DNA of 5,976 bases, taken from contig DAOVOB010000078.1 in the NCBI GenBank assembly GCA_030629925.1, forward strand, positions 1-5,976. The letters run 5' to 3'. Positions 1-5,976 of this stretch are shown here, in pieces. Position numbers and translations under genes: made by a program. The stretch's first letter is position 1. Every line of letters begins with the position of its first letter. The notes beneath the pieces are model-generated. The model saw only the letters and a list, made by a program, of their open reading frames with translations. It was not told the DNA's origin and ran no database searches. Source of the DNA: Fidelibacterota bacterium. GTDB taxonomy: Bacteria > Fidelibacterota > Fidelibacteria > Fidelibacterales > Fidelibacteraceae.

Positions 1-428
1 AACTCTTCTTTATCAAGATAGTTCAGAGTTTCCATTGCAGGTTTATAGAGGTCAGTTTTATTGAATACGAGCAAAAATGGAATTTCCATATCACGCAATT
101 CGTGAATGGTGTTCTTGTCATGTTCATCCAGAGTATTTTTATCAAAGACCAGCATAACTACATCAGAACGCCATAGAACCCGACGGGTTGCTTTTACACG
201 CTGTTTACCTAATTCCCCGATATCATCAATACCGGCAGTATCGTAAAATGTTACGGGTCCAACAGGGATAAGTTCGTAATGTTTTGCCACTGGGTCAGTT
301 GTGGTACCCGGAGTTTTTGAAACGATCGATATGTCTTGCTCCGTGATTCCATTGATCAAAGAGGATTTGCCTACGTTACGTCGACCGAGTAAAGTAATGA
401 TGAGTCTTTCTCCACGAGGTGCTGCCAT
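1..428 (-). CDS. hydF: [FeFe]-hydrogenase maturation GTPase HydF, N-terminal part (cut by window edge)
   Basis: HydF is the GTPase and scaffold that, with HydE and HydG, assembles the 2Fe subcluster of the [FeFe]-hydrogenase H-cluster in the cytoplasm and hands it to HydA. The 142 codons visible cover almost only the GTPase domain. The P-loop GRRNVGKS is at residues 15-22, the TPGTTTDP switch I segment at 39-46, DTAG (G3) at 63-66 and NKTD (G4) at 123-126. The opening RGERLIITLLGRRNVGKSSL and the GTTTDPV run are typical of HydF rather than Der or MnmE. The dimerisation domain and the C-terminal cluster-binding domain, with its conserved Cys and His residues, would lie left of the window. The ATG at 426-428 is chosen because family similarity starts right after it; only a weak GGGA (434-437) precedes it. 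The gene lies 170 bp downstream of the nuclease gene on the same strand. Nothing visible links the two functionally. Confidence 0.9.
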   Translation of the reverse strand, partial: MAAPRGERLIITLLGRRNVGKSSLINGITEQDISIVSKTPGTTTDPVAKHYELIPVGPVTFYDTAGIDDIGELGKQRVKATRRVLWRSDVVMLVFDKNTLDEHDKNTIHELRDMEIPFLLVFNKTDLYKPAMETLNYLDKEE

Positions 429-579
429 ATTTATCCCATATATTGATTTGTTTCTATTACAATTAAGCTCATTTATCAAATTTCGTAATAACTTATCAAA
501 TAATTATTTATAGACAAAGGAGAAACATTTATTCTTGAAATAATTTTAAATCATTTATCCGATTGAGTAATAATTTGAT

Positions 580-596
580 ATAGTTTAGTAAACTAT
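580..596 (-). repeat. Small A/T-rich hairpin just after the nuclease stop codon
   Basis: A perfect 7-bp inverted repeat (580-586 with 590-596, 3-nt loop) begins 2 nt past the TAA stop of the nuclease gene. The stem has a single G-C pair and no clean T-run follows on the minus strand. It could be a weak 3' end structure, but I would not call it a proven terminator. The remaining gap to hydF (429-579) is very AT-rich. I see no convincing promoter or gene in it. Confidence 0.25.
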
Positions 597-598
597 GA

Positions 599-2734
599 TT
601 ATTTAGATAATACAATTTTTTGGGTGTGCATGTTTTTCCCAATGTAAACATGGAGGAAATAAACAGCACTTGGAAGATCAGAAACATTTATTGGAAGGGT
701 GTATTCTCCAGGAGAAAATTGTTTATTGACAATATCCATTTGCTTCCTGCCAAAAACATCATGTAGTGTTATATGAACAACAGCAGTTTCTTTTAAAGAA
801 ATCGGAAGAATTGTAGTTGGATTAAAAGGATTTGGATATGCTGCTCCAATACTTCCTTCCGGTAATAATTGATACCCTTCGCCCGGAGTACTTAATGTTA
901 CGGACATTGCATCATGCGATTTAATATTTCCGCTATAATCAATATCATTCAAGAGATAAGTATATGTTTGTCCCGGTTCAACTAATTTATCAATGTATTC
1001 GTAATATTTTGTGACTGAAGTCGTTCCTGATTCTTCTACCGAAGCAATAAATTCATTATTCCGAAAAATTTGGAATGCCGCATTTTCGATCTCACTCGCT
1101 GTTGACCATTGTAAACTGACACTCCCTAAAACATAATGTGCATTAAAAGAATGCAAGAAAATAGCTGTTGGTATTTCGCTCACGGTATGTGAGCCCAAAT
1201 AGCTTGTTTCATCTATTGAGTAGCTTGTCCATTCGGAGGCTGTATAAGTGGTGTTTCCTTTAATCACTTCAGGTTTTCGGACCAAGGTTATGTCCATAGC
1301 ATAAGTTGCCGAAGAACCAACAATGCCGATTATATCAATAAGAATATCTTCGTAGTATAATTCAACTGCATCATTGCCATTAAAATTAACAACACCACTG
1401 GTTATGTCTGCTTCACTTAAGATCGCGGCATTTGCTGAGCCATTTGCAAGTACATATACTTCTGCATTTGCCAAGGAACCACTTAAGGTTGCCGTACTAC
1501 TTGGAGAGGTGCCACCATTGGAATATAATTTCACATCTACATCTGAAAGATCAATTACTCCACCGCTAGCATTGTATATTTCTAAAGCCTTATTATTTGA
1601 TGATCCTTCAATATATTCCGAAAAGAAAATGCCCCCATCACCCACTGAGGCAGGAGTTGAAGTCGTAACACTCACAGAGTTGGAATTGCTACTTTCCGAG
1701 CCATCTTTATATGATCTGACGCGATAATAATAGGTCCTTGATGATGACAAGGAGCTAACGACCTCACTTAAATTATTTCCAACATCTTTAGGACCATAAG
1801 AGCTTATATATGAAGCAAAATCTGCCTGCTCCGATACATAAAGTTTGTACCCGGTTGCAGTTGCAACAGCAGTCCAGTTTGCAGTAAATCTATCTGTTTC
1901 TATAGATGATGCAGCTTGTGCTGCGGGGGCCGTAATACTTACACTTGCTGCATTCCATATAGAATCGACATACTCTGGATGATCAATAAATGGATTTCTA
2001 TTTTCCTGGATGGCATAAACAGCTTCGATGCGATCAAGTTCTTTTTGACTGACCGGATCATTGCTGTGCCAGTCAAGAAGCATATCAAGTGCCCAATCTC
2101 TTAGCTCACACTTAACTGTCATTCCAGATGAATCCCATCCGGCATCTTCGGTGTAATAGCGTGTGGTCATATAGAAATAGGTGCGGGCAAGATCACCTTT
2201 ATATTCGTCAATAGGCTCGAATACAGTTCCAACGTAGCCTAAACCTGCTCGAGCATCACCTTTTTGAGTACCATTTGCTGTTGTATATGTCGCTGTTTCG
2301 ACTTCACCATAGGGTAAATTGCTTCGATTTGTATTTGAGTTTGATTGGGTTGGATAGAGGTGGTATAAATCCGTATAATGAGGATACGTTTCATTTGCCC
2401 AAGATTTTGGCCAAGAATGTTCACGATTATATGTTGTGTACTGATCCATCGTGAGATTACCTTGTTGATCGTCATCATAGTATAGTTCCTGATGGGTATA
2501 CATACACCAAATATAATCAGCTCCATAAGTACCAATGGGACGAAGGTCAGTCGTAGGAAAAGCATCCCAAACTTGATCATACGTTTTTTCAGTATGCCCA
2601 TCAATAATATTGTGTAATGCTTGACGGAGAGAAGTACCAGATAATCCTGCCGCATCATCATAATAACCTGCCGGTATGGCAGCAAAAACAATTAGAAAAG
2701 ACAATAAACTAAAAAGAAAATATAATTTTTTCAT
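599..2734 (-). CDS. Secreted modular endonuclease I with FN3, lamin-tail and C-terminal sorting domains
   Basis: This is a probable extracellular, metal-dependent, non-specific DNase/RNase of the endonuclease I (EndA/Vvn) family, 711 residues. A signal peptide covers about residues 1-22 (MKK, then a hydrophobic stretch, cleavage near IPA/G). The nuclease domain runs about 23-262 and opens with the typical YY..A.GLSG..LRQAL element. It holds NREHSWPKSW (103-112), with probable metal ligand Glu105 and general base His106, and DLYHLYPTQ...NTNRSNLPYG (122-143), where Asn134 is the likely second metal ligand. It ends with ENRNPFIDHPEYVDSIW. Next come a fibronectin III-like domain (about 268-359), a lamin-tail domain (about 367-515), another Ig/FN3-like region (about 521-617) and a C-terminal sorting domain (about 628-711) with AAYPNPFNPTT and final KIVLSK. 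The residue assignments come from family knowledge. EndA of E. coli is only the nuclease part, so about 450 residues here are accessory. The likely role is digestion of external DNA for nutrients. The SD is weak (GGGAT, 4 nt from the ATG). Confidence 0.92.
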   Translation of the reverse strand: MKKLYFLFSLLSFLIVFAAIPAGYYDDAAGLSGTSLRQALHNIIDGHTEKTYDQVWDAFPTTDLRPIGTYGADYIWCMYTHQELYYDDDQQGNLTMDQYTTYNREHSWPKSWANETYPHYTDLYHLYPTQSNSNTNRSNLPYGEVETATYTTANGTQKGDARAGLGYVGTVFEPIDEYKGDLARTYFYMTTRYYTEDAGWDSSGMTVKCELRDWALDMLLDWHSNDPVSQKELDRIEAVYAIQENRNPFIDHPEYVDSIWNAASVSITAPAAQAASSIETDRFTANWTAVATATGYKLYVSEQADFASYISSYGPKDVGNNLSEVVSSLSSSRTYYYRVRSYKDGSESSNSNSVSVTTSTPASVGDGGIFFSEYIEGSSNNKALEIYNASGGVIDLSDVDVKLYSNGGTSPSSTATLSGSLANAEVYVLANGSANAAILSEADITSGVVNFNGNDAVELYYEDILIDIIGIVGSSATYAMDITLVRKPEVIKGNTTYTASEWTSYSIDETSYLGSHTVSEIPTAIFLHSFNAHYVLGSVSLQWSTASEIENAAFQIFRNNEFIASVEESGTTSVTKYYEYIDKLVEPGQTYTYLLNDIDYSGNIKSHDAMSVTLSTPGEGYQLLPEGSIGAAYPNPFNPTTILPISLKETAVVHITLHDVFGRKQMDIVNKQFSPGEYTLPINVSDLPSAVYFLHVYIGKNMHTQKIVLSK

Positions 2735-2749
2735 TGAATCCCATTATTC

Positions 2750-2767
2750 ATATTTCAAATGAAATAT
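2750..2767. repeat. Perfect 8-bp inverted repeat upstream of the nuclease gene (possible operator)
   Basis: The sequence ATATTTCAAATGAAATAT is an 8-bp inverted repeat with a 2-nt centre, ending 15 nt before the nuclease start codon. If the -10 candidate at 2768-2773 is real, the repeat lies across the transcription start, where a dimeric repressor could bind. AT-rich spacers give short palindromes by chance, so the regulatory role is only a suggestion. Confidence 0.3.
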
Positions 2768-2795
2768 ATCATAAAAAGTGCACGAATAGTATTAA
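2768..2795 (-). promoter_or_regulatory. Possible promoter of the nuclease gene
   Basis: On the minus strand, TTAATA (2790-2795) and TATGAT (2768-2773) are separated by 16 nt, giving partial matches to -35 and -10 hexamers. They lie between the upstream terminator and the nuclease start, where a promoter is needed. No TAnnTTTG motif of the Bacteroidota type fits here; the nearest is TTCATTTG, with one mismatch. The call rests mainly on position. Confidence 0.3.
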
Positions 2796-2804
2796 TTATT
2801 TGCG

Positions 2805-2846
2805 AATAAAATAAAACACCAATTCCGAAAGAAATTGGTGTTTTAT
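2805..2846 (-). terminator. Intrinsic terminator of the 308-residue exported-protein gene
   Basis: A perfect 14-bp stem (2811-2824 with 2833-2846) closes an 8-nt loop. On the minus strand the descending arm ends in TTTTAT and continues TTTATT, giving the T-rich tail of a Rho-independent terminator. It begins 15 nt after the TAA at 2862-2864. It therefore ends the transcript coming from the moxR side and separates it from the nuclease gene, which needs its own promoter. The plus-strand side has a poorer T-run and no gene reading toward it. Confidence 0.85.
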
Positions 2847-2861
2847 GATTTGCTGATCTTT

Positions 2862-3788
2862 CTATTTTACTGATCCATTAACCTTTTTGGCCATTTCAAG
2901 TGGTCCAACCGCATCGCCATAAAAAGAATTTATGTTTTCTGCTGTTGCTTTTAACATAGATTTGAACATGTTCTGAATATCTTCTTTTGTTTGAGCATTT
3001 TCAGCATTTTTTGCGACTCCGGCCATTTCTTTCTCAGCATTAACAGGAATTTCTTCATCATATTCATTTATGATCTCGCCTGTTTTCCGATTTCCTTCTT
3101 TTTTATGGACAGCATTCATTGTATAAAAAACAATAAAACAATTCTCATCTTTTACAAGATCAGGCAGCTTATGTTTTTTACCTTCTCCATCATAAACACA
3201 GACTTCGGGAACATTCCATCCTATAAGTCCAGATGCCTTTTTATCGACTATTGATTTTTTATACGGTTCATATTCTCCAATAGGAGTTGATTTAAAATAA
3301 ACTTGCTTAGATATAGGTAAGACCTTTGGAAATTTGTTCTTTTTAAGATTCTTAAGAAGTTTCTTCATATTATTGGAATCAGCCCAATATTCCTCACCAT
3401 CAATAAAATTTGCCTGAGGTCCGCTTTGGGCCACTATTACGCCATTGCTGCCAATTAGATATATAACACCTAACTTATATGGCATATCTGAACCTTTTTC
3501 AATTGCATAGCTAGCTGAAAAGCCCATCTTTTCCGGGATCTCTCCATACAATCCTTCAAGATGACTTGGATTAGTACCAATAAATAGAGTGTTTTCAACC
3601 TGATACATCCACTCAGACCCATCGGTGGTATAAAATTCAAATCCGGGGTAATTTTCCCTTGTCAAAGCTTCAGCATAATCCGGATTACCGTAATGCACCG
3701 CAATCACTTTTACCGGTTCTGCCATTAAAACGACAGAAAAAACAAGTAGAAGTGCACAAATCGCTACAATAACTCTTTGATTTTTCAT
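2862..3788 (-). CDS. Exported protein of unknown function, possible inactive thioredoxin-like domains
   Basis: I do not recognise this 308-residue protein. It starts with a clear signal peptide (basic N-end, hydrophobic about 6-22, likely cleavage LMA/EP after residue 23), so it should be periplasmic or outside the cell. Two segments look vaguely redoxin-like. In residues 25-150, LGVIYLIGSNGVIVAQSGP (106-124) resembles the strand after the cis-Pro region of redoxins. Residues 193-226 (VPEVCVYDGEGKKHKLPDLV, then CFIVFYT) resemble the first strands of AhpC/TlpA-type proteins. The place where CxxC should follow reads MNAVHKK, so a redox function would be lost. The only mature cysteines are C197 and C217. 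The C-terminal part (about 250-308) is charged and probably helical. An excellent Shine-Dalgarno supports this ATG. The gene lies 92 bp after the DUF58 gene and is followed by a strong terminator, so it may be the last gene of that transcript. The reading frame is sound; the fold is a guess. Confidence 0.85.
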   Translation of the reverse strand: MKNQRVIVAICALLLVFSVVLMAEPVKVIAVHYGNPDYAEALTRENYPGFEFYTTDGSEWMYQVENTLFIGTNPSHLEGLYGEIPEKMGFSASYAIEKGSDMPYKLGVIYLIGSNGVIVAQSGPQANFIDGEEYWADSNNMKKLLKNLKKNKFPKVLPISKQVYFKSTPIGEYEPYKKSIVDKKASGLIGWNVPEVCVYDGEGKKHKLPDLVKDENCFIVFYTMNAVHKKEGNRKTGEIINEYDEEIPVNAEKEMAGVAKNAENAQTKEDIQNMFKSMLKATAENINSFYGDAVGPLEMAKKVNGSVK

Positions 3789-3794
3789 AGAAAT

Positions 3795-3800
3795 CCTCCT
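3795..3800 (-). promoter_or_regulatory. Strong Shine-Dalgarno (AGGAGG) for the 308-residue protein gene
   Basis: AGGAGG on the minus strand lies 6 nt before the ATG at 3786-3788. It is by far the best ribosome-binding site in the window and fixes the start. It also predicts much stronger translation of this exported protein than of the nuclease or hydF, which have only GGGA-type sites. Confidence 0.85.
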
Positions 3801-3880
3801 TCATTATTATTCTGGTAGAAATAACTTAATTAATTGATAATTGAATTCAAATGGTTTTTTATGCATTTCAATAAAAGAGT

Positions 3881-4771
3881 TTAATACAATCTATTTCGCT
3901 TGCGTAAGAATTCCATCAAGGCAATACGACAATCCATATCTGTTAAGATAAGTGTATGATCAATAAGGTTTTCTCCACATTCTCGATTGATCTCGTCACA
4001 GTAAGCACGAATTTTATTATGATATTCATCTTTGATCTGCCGGACATCTAACTTAATGTCTTCCCCACTCTCCATATCCTTGAAGCGATGTTTTCGGGAT
4101 TGTTTTAATTCCCACTCACCGGGGTCTAAAAGCTGAATGACCAACACATCATGGCCAAGATACCGTATATGTTTCAGTCCCTTCATCATAGCTTCTTTAT
4201 CGTCTAAAAGATCAGATATTAAGATGACGAGGCCTTTTCTCGGTAATTTTTCCGTAATATTGTGGAGAGTCTCTCCTATGTGTGTATGCTTTGAGCATTT
4301 TGTTTTTTGAAGTGCTATAAGCAACTCATTAAGATATGAATTCACAGATTTTGGTGGAAATAAGCTTTCTATCTTCTCATTAAATATTGCTAATCCAACC
4401 GCATCGTTTTGATTGATCAATAACCAGGATAAAGCTCCTGCCACTAATTGAGCATATTGATATTTGCTAACAGCACTCTCGCCCGAAAATCCCATTGAAG
4501 CACTATTATCAACTAATATATAAGTATTCAGGTTAGTTTCTTCTTCGTACTGTTTGATATAGTAACGGTCTGTTTTGCCATAGATCTGCCAGTCGATATG
4601 GCGGATATCATCACCCGGCATATATTGCCGATGCTGAGAAAATTCCACTGAAAAACCATGATAAGGTGAGCTGTGTAATCCCAGCATCAATCCCTCCACG
4701 ATGGTCTTAGCTTGAAAACGCAAGTTCCCGAGATCAATGATCGATCCGGGACTGTAATCCAATTCAGACAT
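3881..4771 (-). CDS. DUF58 family protein (von Willebrand A-like), partner of MoxR
   Basis: Proteins of this family are encoded next to MoxR ATPases and are thought to be their von Willebrand A-like clients or adaptors in envelope or metal-related assembly; no exact reaction is known. The 296 residues carry the DUF58 hallmark SxxHGFSVEFSQHRQYMPGD, then IRHIDWQIYGKTDRYYIKQYEEE (about 35-78). The VWA MIDAS motif DNSASMG follows at 88-94, with a second acidic cluster ISDLLDD at 185-191. It ends in the usual DHTLILTDMDCRIALMEFLRKR. Length is normal for the short, soluble members; there is no signal peptide or membrane span. The ATG at 4769-4771 lies inside the end of moxR (8-nt overlap) without a good SD, which suggests translational coupling. 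A stop codon upstream in moxR might therefore lower its expression. The 92 bp after its TAA show no clear terminator. Confidence 0.93.
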   Translation of the reverse strand: MSELDYSPGSIIDLGNLRFQAKTIVEGLMLGLHSSPYHGFSVEFSQHRQYMPGDDIRHIDWQIYGKTDRYYIKQYEEETNLNTYILVDNSASMGFSGESAVSKYQYAQLVAGALSWLLINQNDAVGLAIFNEKIESLFPPKSVNSYLNELLIALQKTKCSKHTHIGETLHNITEKLPRKGLVILISDLLDDKEAMMKGLKHIRYLGHDVLVIQLLDPGEWELKQSRKHRFKDMESGEDIKLDVRQIKDEYHNKIRAYCDEINRECGENLIDHTLILTDMDCRIALMEFLRKRNRLY

Positions 4772-5744
4772 GATGGGCCTGGATAAGTTGCTTGATCATA
4801 TCTTCCATGGATACACCATCAGCTTCCGCTTTAAAGTTACGCAAAATACGGTGACGCAGTACTTGAGGTGCAACTGCATTGATATCTTCCTCATCCGGAG
4901 TCATTTTACCCAACAAGGTTGCGCGAGTCTTTGCTCCAATGATCAGGTATTGAGATGCCCTGGGACCGGCACCCCATTTGACATAATCTTTTACCATAGA
5001 TATTTCAGATTCCACCGGACGAGTTGAGCGGACCATATTTACGGCATAATCCACTACATGTTCGGCAACGGGCAAGCTTGAAACAAGTTTCTGGATCTCA
5101 ATTAGTTCTTCACGGGAAATGATCTTTTTTAATGAAACCGTAGCTGTCCCCGTTGTACGGGTTACGATCTCTTTTTATTCTTCAGCACTGGGGTAGCCAA
5201 CATTTAACTGGAACATAAAACGATCAAGTTGAGCTTCAGGTAGAGGATAGGTTCCTTCCTGCTCAATGGGATTTTGTGTTGCCAAAACAAAGAAAGGTGC
5301 TTCAAGAGCATAGGATGTACCCGCGGCGGTTACTTGCTGTTCCTGCATTGCTTCAAGGAGGGCTGATTGAGTTTTCGGGGGCGTCCGGTTGATCTCATCG
5401 GCAAGAATAATGTTTCCAAAAATGGGGCCTTTAATAAAACGGAATTCTCTTTTACCGCTCTGTCTATTCTCTTCGATCACTTCCGTACCGGTAATATCTG
5501 AAGGCATGAGATCCGGCGTAAATTGGATACGTTTGAAGTGAAGATCCATTACATCCGCGAGAGATTGGATCATCATGGTTTTCGCCAATCCGGGAACACC
5601 TACAAGCTGTGCATGTCCCTTGGAAAAAAATGCAATAAGCAAGGCCTCAAGAATATCATCTTGACCGATAATAACCTTTGCAACTTCTTTACGAATGGCC
5701 TGATACTGTGTATGTACTAATTTGAGTGATTCGATTTGATCCAT
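4764..5744 (-). pseudogene. MoxR-type AAA+ ATPase gene interrupted by an in-frame stop
   Basis: MoxR ATPases are hexameric chaperone-like AAA+ proteins that act with VWA/DUF58 partners. The frame from ATG 5742-5744 to TGA 4764-4766 is exactly 327 codons, normal for MoxR, and matches the family along its whole length except that codon 190 is TAA. The first part (189 residues, 5175-5744) holds Walker A GVPGLAKT (49-56), Walker [10 protein letters not shown] (112-120), sensor 1 ATQNP (155-159) and PEAQLDRF with the arginine finger near R175. It ends in YPSAEE. After the stop the frame reads KEIVTRTTG, then ISREELIEIQKLV, PVAEHVVDYA and GAGPRA (258-263, sensor 2 Arg262), the lid domain. One base change (for example GAA to TAA) explains the break. 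The SD AAGGAA (5753-5758) supports the start. Without the lid the ATPase is probably inactive. A database may list two separate genes here. A sequencing error is the main alternative. Confidence 0.9.
5175..5177 (-). other. Premature TAA stop within moxR (codon 190)
   Basis: The minus strand reads GAA GAA TAA AAA GAG ATC in the moxR frame. Homologues generally have Glu or another charged or polar residue here (YPSAEEE.EIV), so a single substitution to T in the first codon position is the simplest explanation. Both sides are in the same frame, so no net indel is involved. TAA followed by A is not a typical leaky context, so readthrough is not expected. Confidence 0.9.
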
Positions 5745-5752
5745 TTATTAAA

Positions 5753-5758
5753 TTCCTT
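5753..5758 (-). promoter_or_regulatory. Shine-Dalgarno of moxR
   Basis: AAGGAA on the minus strand lies 8 nt before the ATG at 5742-5744. It supports this start over any internal Met. Confidence 0.65.
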
Positions 5759-5769
5759 TTTATTAGACT

Positions 5770-5800
5770 CAAATTTAAGCTGAGTTGGTATTTTTGACAA
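5770..5800 (-). promoter_or_regulatory. Probable promoter of the moxR-DUF58 transcript
   Basis: The minus strand has TTGTCA (5795-5800), a 17-nt spacer and TAAATT (5772-5777), with the fuller string TAAATTTG (5770-5777). This fits both a loose sigma-70 pattern and the Bacteroidota pattern TTG, 20 nt, TAnnTTTG. Transcription would start near 5765, giving a leader of about 20 nt that contains the moxR SD. The call is an inference from motif and position. Confidence 0.45.
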
Positions 5801-5810
5801 GATGTTAATT

Positions 5811-5831
5811 AAGAAGCAAGAAGCAAGAAGA
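5811..5831. repeat. Short 7-bp tandem repeat (AAGAAGC) x3
   Basis: Two perfect copies of AAGAAGC are followed by a third with one change (AAGAAGA). The tract lies just upstream of the putative moxR promoter and next to the palindromic repeat element. Copy number may vary between strains. No function is visible. Confidence 0.6.
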
Positions 5832-5870
5832 AATTTCGGGATCTTAATATAAATCACAAATAATATTTGA

Positions 5871-5976
5871 TGTCATTTCGACTGAAACGAAGTGAAACGG
5901 AGAAATCTCAAACCATTAACATTTTTGGAGTAAGAGATATTCGTTTTCATGAATAGATCTTTCGACTGCGCACTCC
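5871..5976. repeat. Intergenic palindromic repeat element (partial, cut by window edge)
   Basis: The left part starts TGTCATTTCGACTGAAACGA and ends GAGAAATCTC (5871-5909). This resembles the TGTCATTTCGA...GAGAAATCTC repeats scattered between genes in many FCB-group genomes. The right part (5934-5976) has GAGAT, a small stem TATTC/GAATA (5938-5942 with 5951-5955), and AGATCTTTCGACTGCGCACTCC split across 5955-5976, which looks like the opposing arm of such an element. TTTCGACTG occurs in both parts (5876-5884 and 5960-5968). The remainder, probably ending near a TGACA, would lie beyond the window. Recognition is from memory of the pattern and is not a database match. No gene is seen in 5745-5976. 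Confidence 0.5.

Noticed and set aside
301..513. Plus-strand open frame antisense to hydF
   Set aside because: It overlaps the conserved GTPase motifs on the other strand; its product is not recognisable.
1374..1727. 117-codon open frame on the plus strand
   Set aside because: It is antisense to the FN3/lamin-tail part of the nuclease gene and shows no recognisable motif.
2239..2691. 150-codon open frame on the minus strand inside the nuclease gene
   Set aside because: It is in another frame of a region with clear endonuclease I motifs. Its product has low complexity and no SD was seen.
2991..3254. Plus-strand open frame rich in Phe and Ile
   Set aside because: It is a shadow of the Lys/Asn/Glu-rich 308-residue protein and is not a real membrane protein.
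3755..3788. Lipoprotein signal at Cys11 of the 308-residue protein
   Set aside because: The residues before it (VAI) do not form a lipobox, and the hydrophobic run continues past the cysteine. An ordinary signal peptide fits better.
3840..3852. TTGAATTCAA palindrome after the DUF58 gene
   Set aside because: It is a 10-bp palindrome in an AT-rich spacer without loop or T-run; chance is sufficient.
4770..5027. Plus-strand open frame opposite the end of moxR
   Set aside because: It lies antisense to the conserved MoxR lid domain and has no motif or convincing RBS.
4764..5075. Separate small gene of 103 codons starting at TTG 5073-5075
   Set aside because: It is the 3' end of moxR in the same frame. 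Recognisable MoxR sequence continues upstream of the TTG to the TAA at 5175, and there is no SD.
5076..5177. Frameshift in moxR
   Set aside because: The two parts are in the same frame (981 nt in all) and the sequence between them reads as normal MoxR, so only a nonsense codon is needed.
5175..5177. Recoded TAA (alternative genetic code)
   Set aside because: The nuclease, the 308-residue protein and the DUF58 gene all end at TAA where their families or spacing predict an end. TAA is therefore a normal stop here.

Overview
This AT-rich window carries five genes, all on the minus strand, so transcription runs from high to low coordinates: a MoxR-type AAA+ ATPase gene broken by a stop codon, a DUF58 gene, an unrecognised exported-protein gene, a secreted endonuclease I gene, and the first third of hydF, which runs off the left edge. 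HydF points to a fermentative anaerobe with [FeFe]-hydrogenase. The nuclease has a YPNPFNPTT-type C-terminal domain ending in KIVLSK, a signature of secreted proteins in the FCB superphylum (Bacteroidota, Cloacimonadota, Marinimicrobia, Ignavibacteria and relatives). Together with a possible TTG / TAnnTTTG promoter, this suggests an uncultured anaerobic FCB bacterium. Cloacimonadota is a reasonable guess, but the phylum is inferred and not shown.

Right part (about 3881-5976): the right edge (5871-5976) looks like an intergenic palindromic repeat element that continues outside the window. It is followed by a short 7-bp tandem repeat and a plausible promoter for moxR. The moxR frame is continuous over 327 codons and recognisable as MoxR throughout, but codon 190 is TAA. 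The result is an intact AAA+ core (Walker A, Walker B, sensor 1, arginine finger) cut off from its C-terminal lid with sensor 2. The DUF58 gene overlaps the moxR end by 8 nt and is intact. MoxR/DUF58 pairs usually act as a chaperone-like ATPase with a von Willebrand A-like partner at the envelope. This stop codon is the most surprising thing in the window: it is either a real nonsense mutation or polymorphism, or a base-call error.

Middle (about 2805-3800): a 308-residue exported protein of unknown function has a strong Shine-Dalgarno sequence and a 14-bp-stem intrinsic terminator just after its stop. It may contain thioredoxin-like folds that lack the active-site cysteines.

Left part (1-2795): a 711-residue secreted modular nuclease (signal peptide, endonuclease I, fibronectin III, lamin-tail domain, Ig-like region, sorting domain) has a possible promoter overlapped by a perfect 8-bp inverted repeat. 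After a 170-bp gap comes hydF. No gap between genes exceeds 300 bp. I see no RNA gene, CRISPR array or insertion sequence, and no clearly new multi-gene system.
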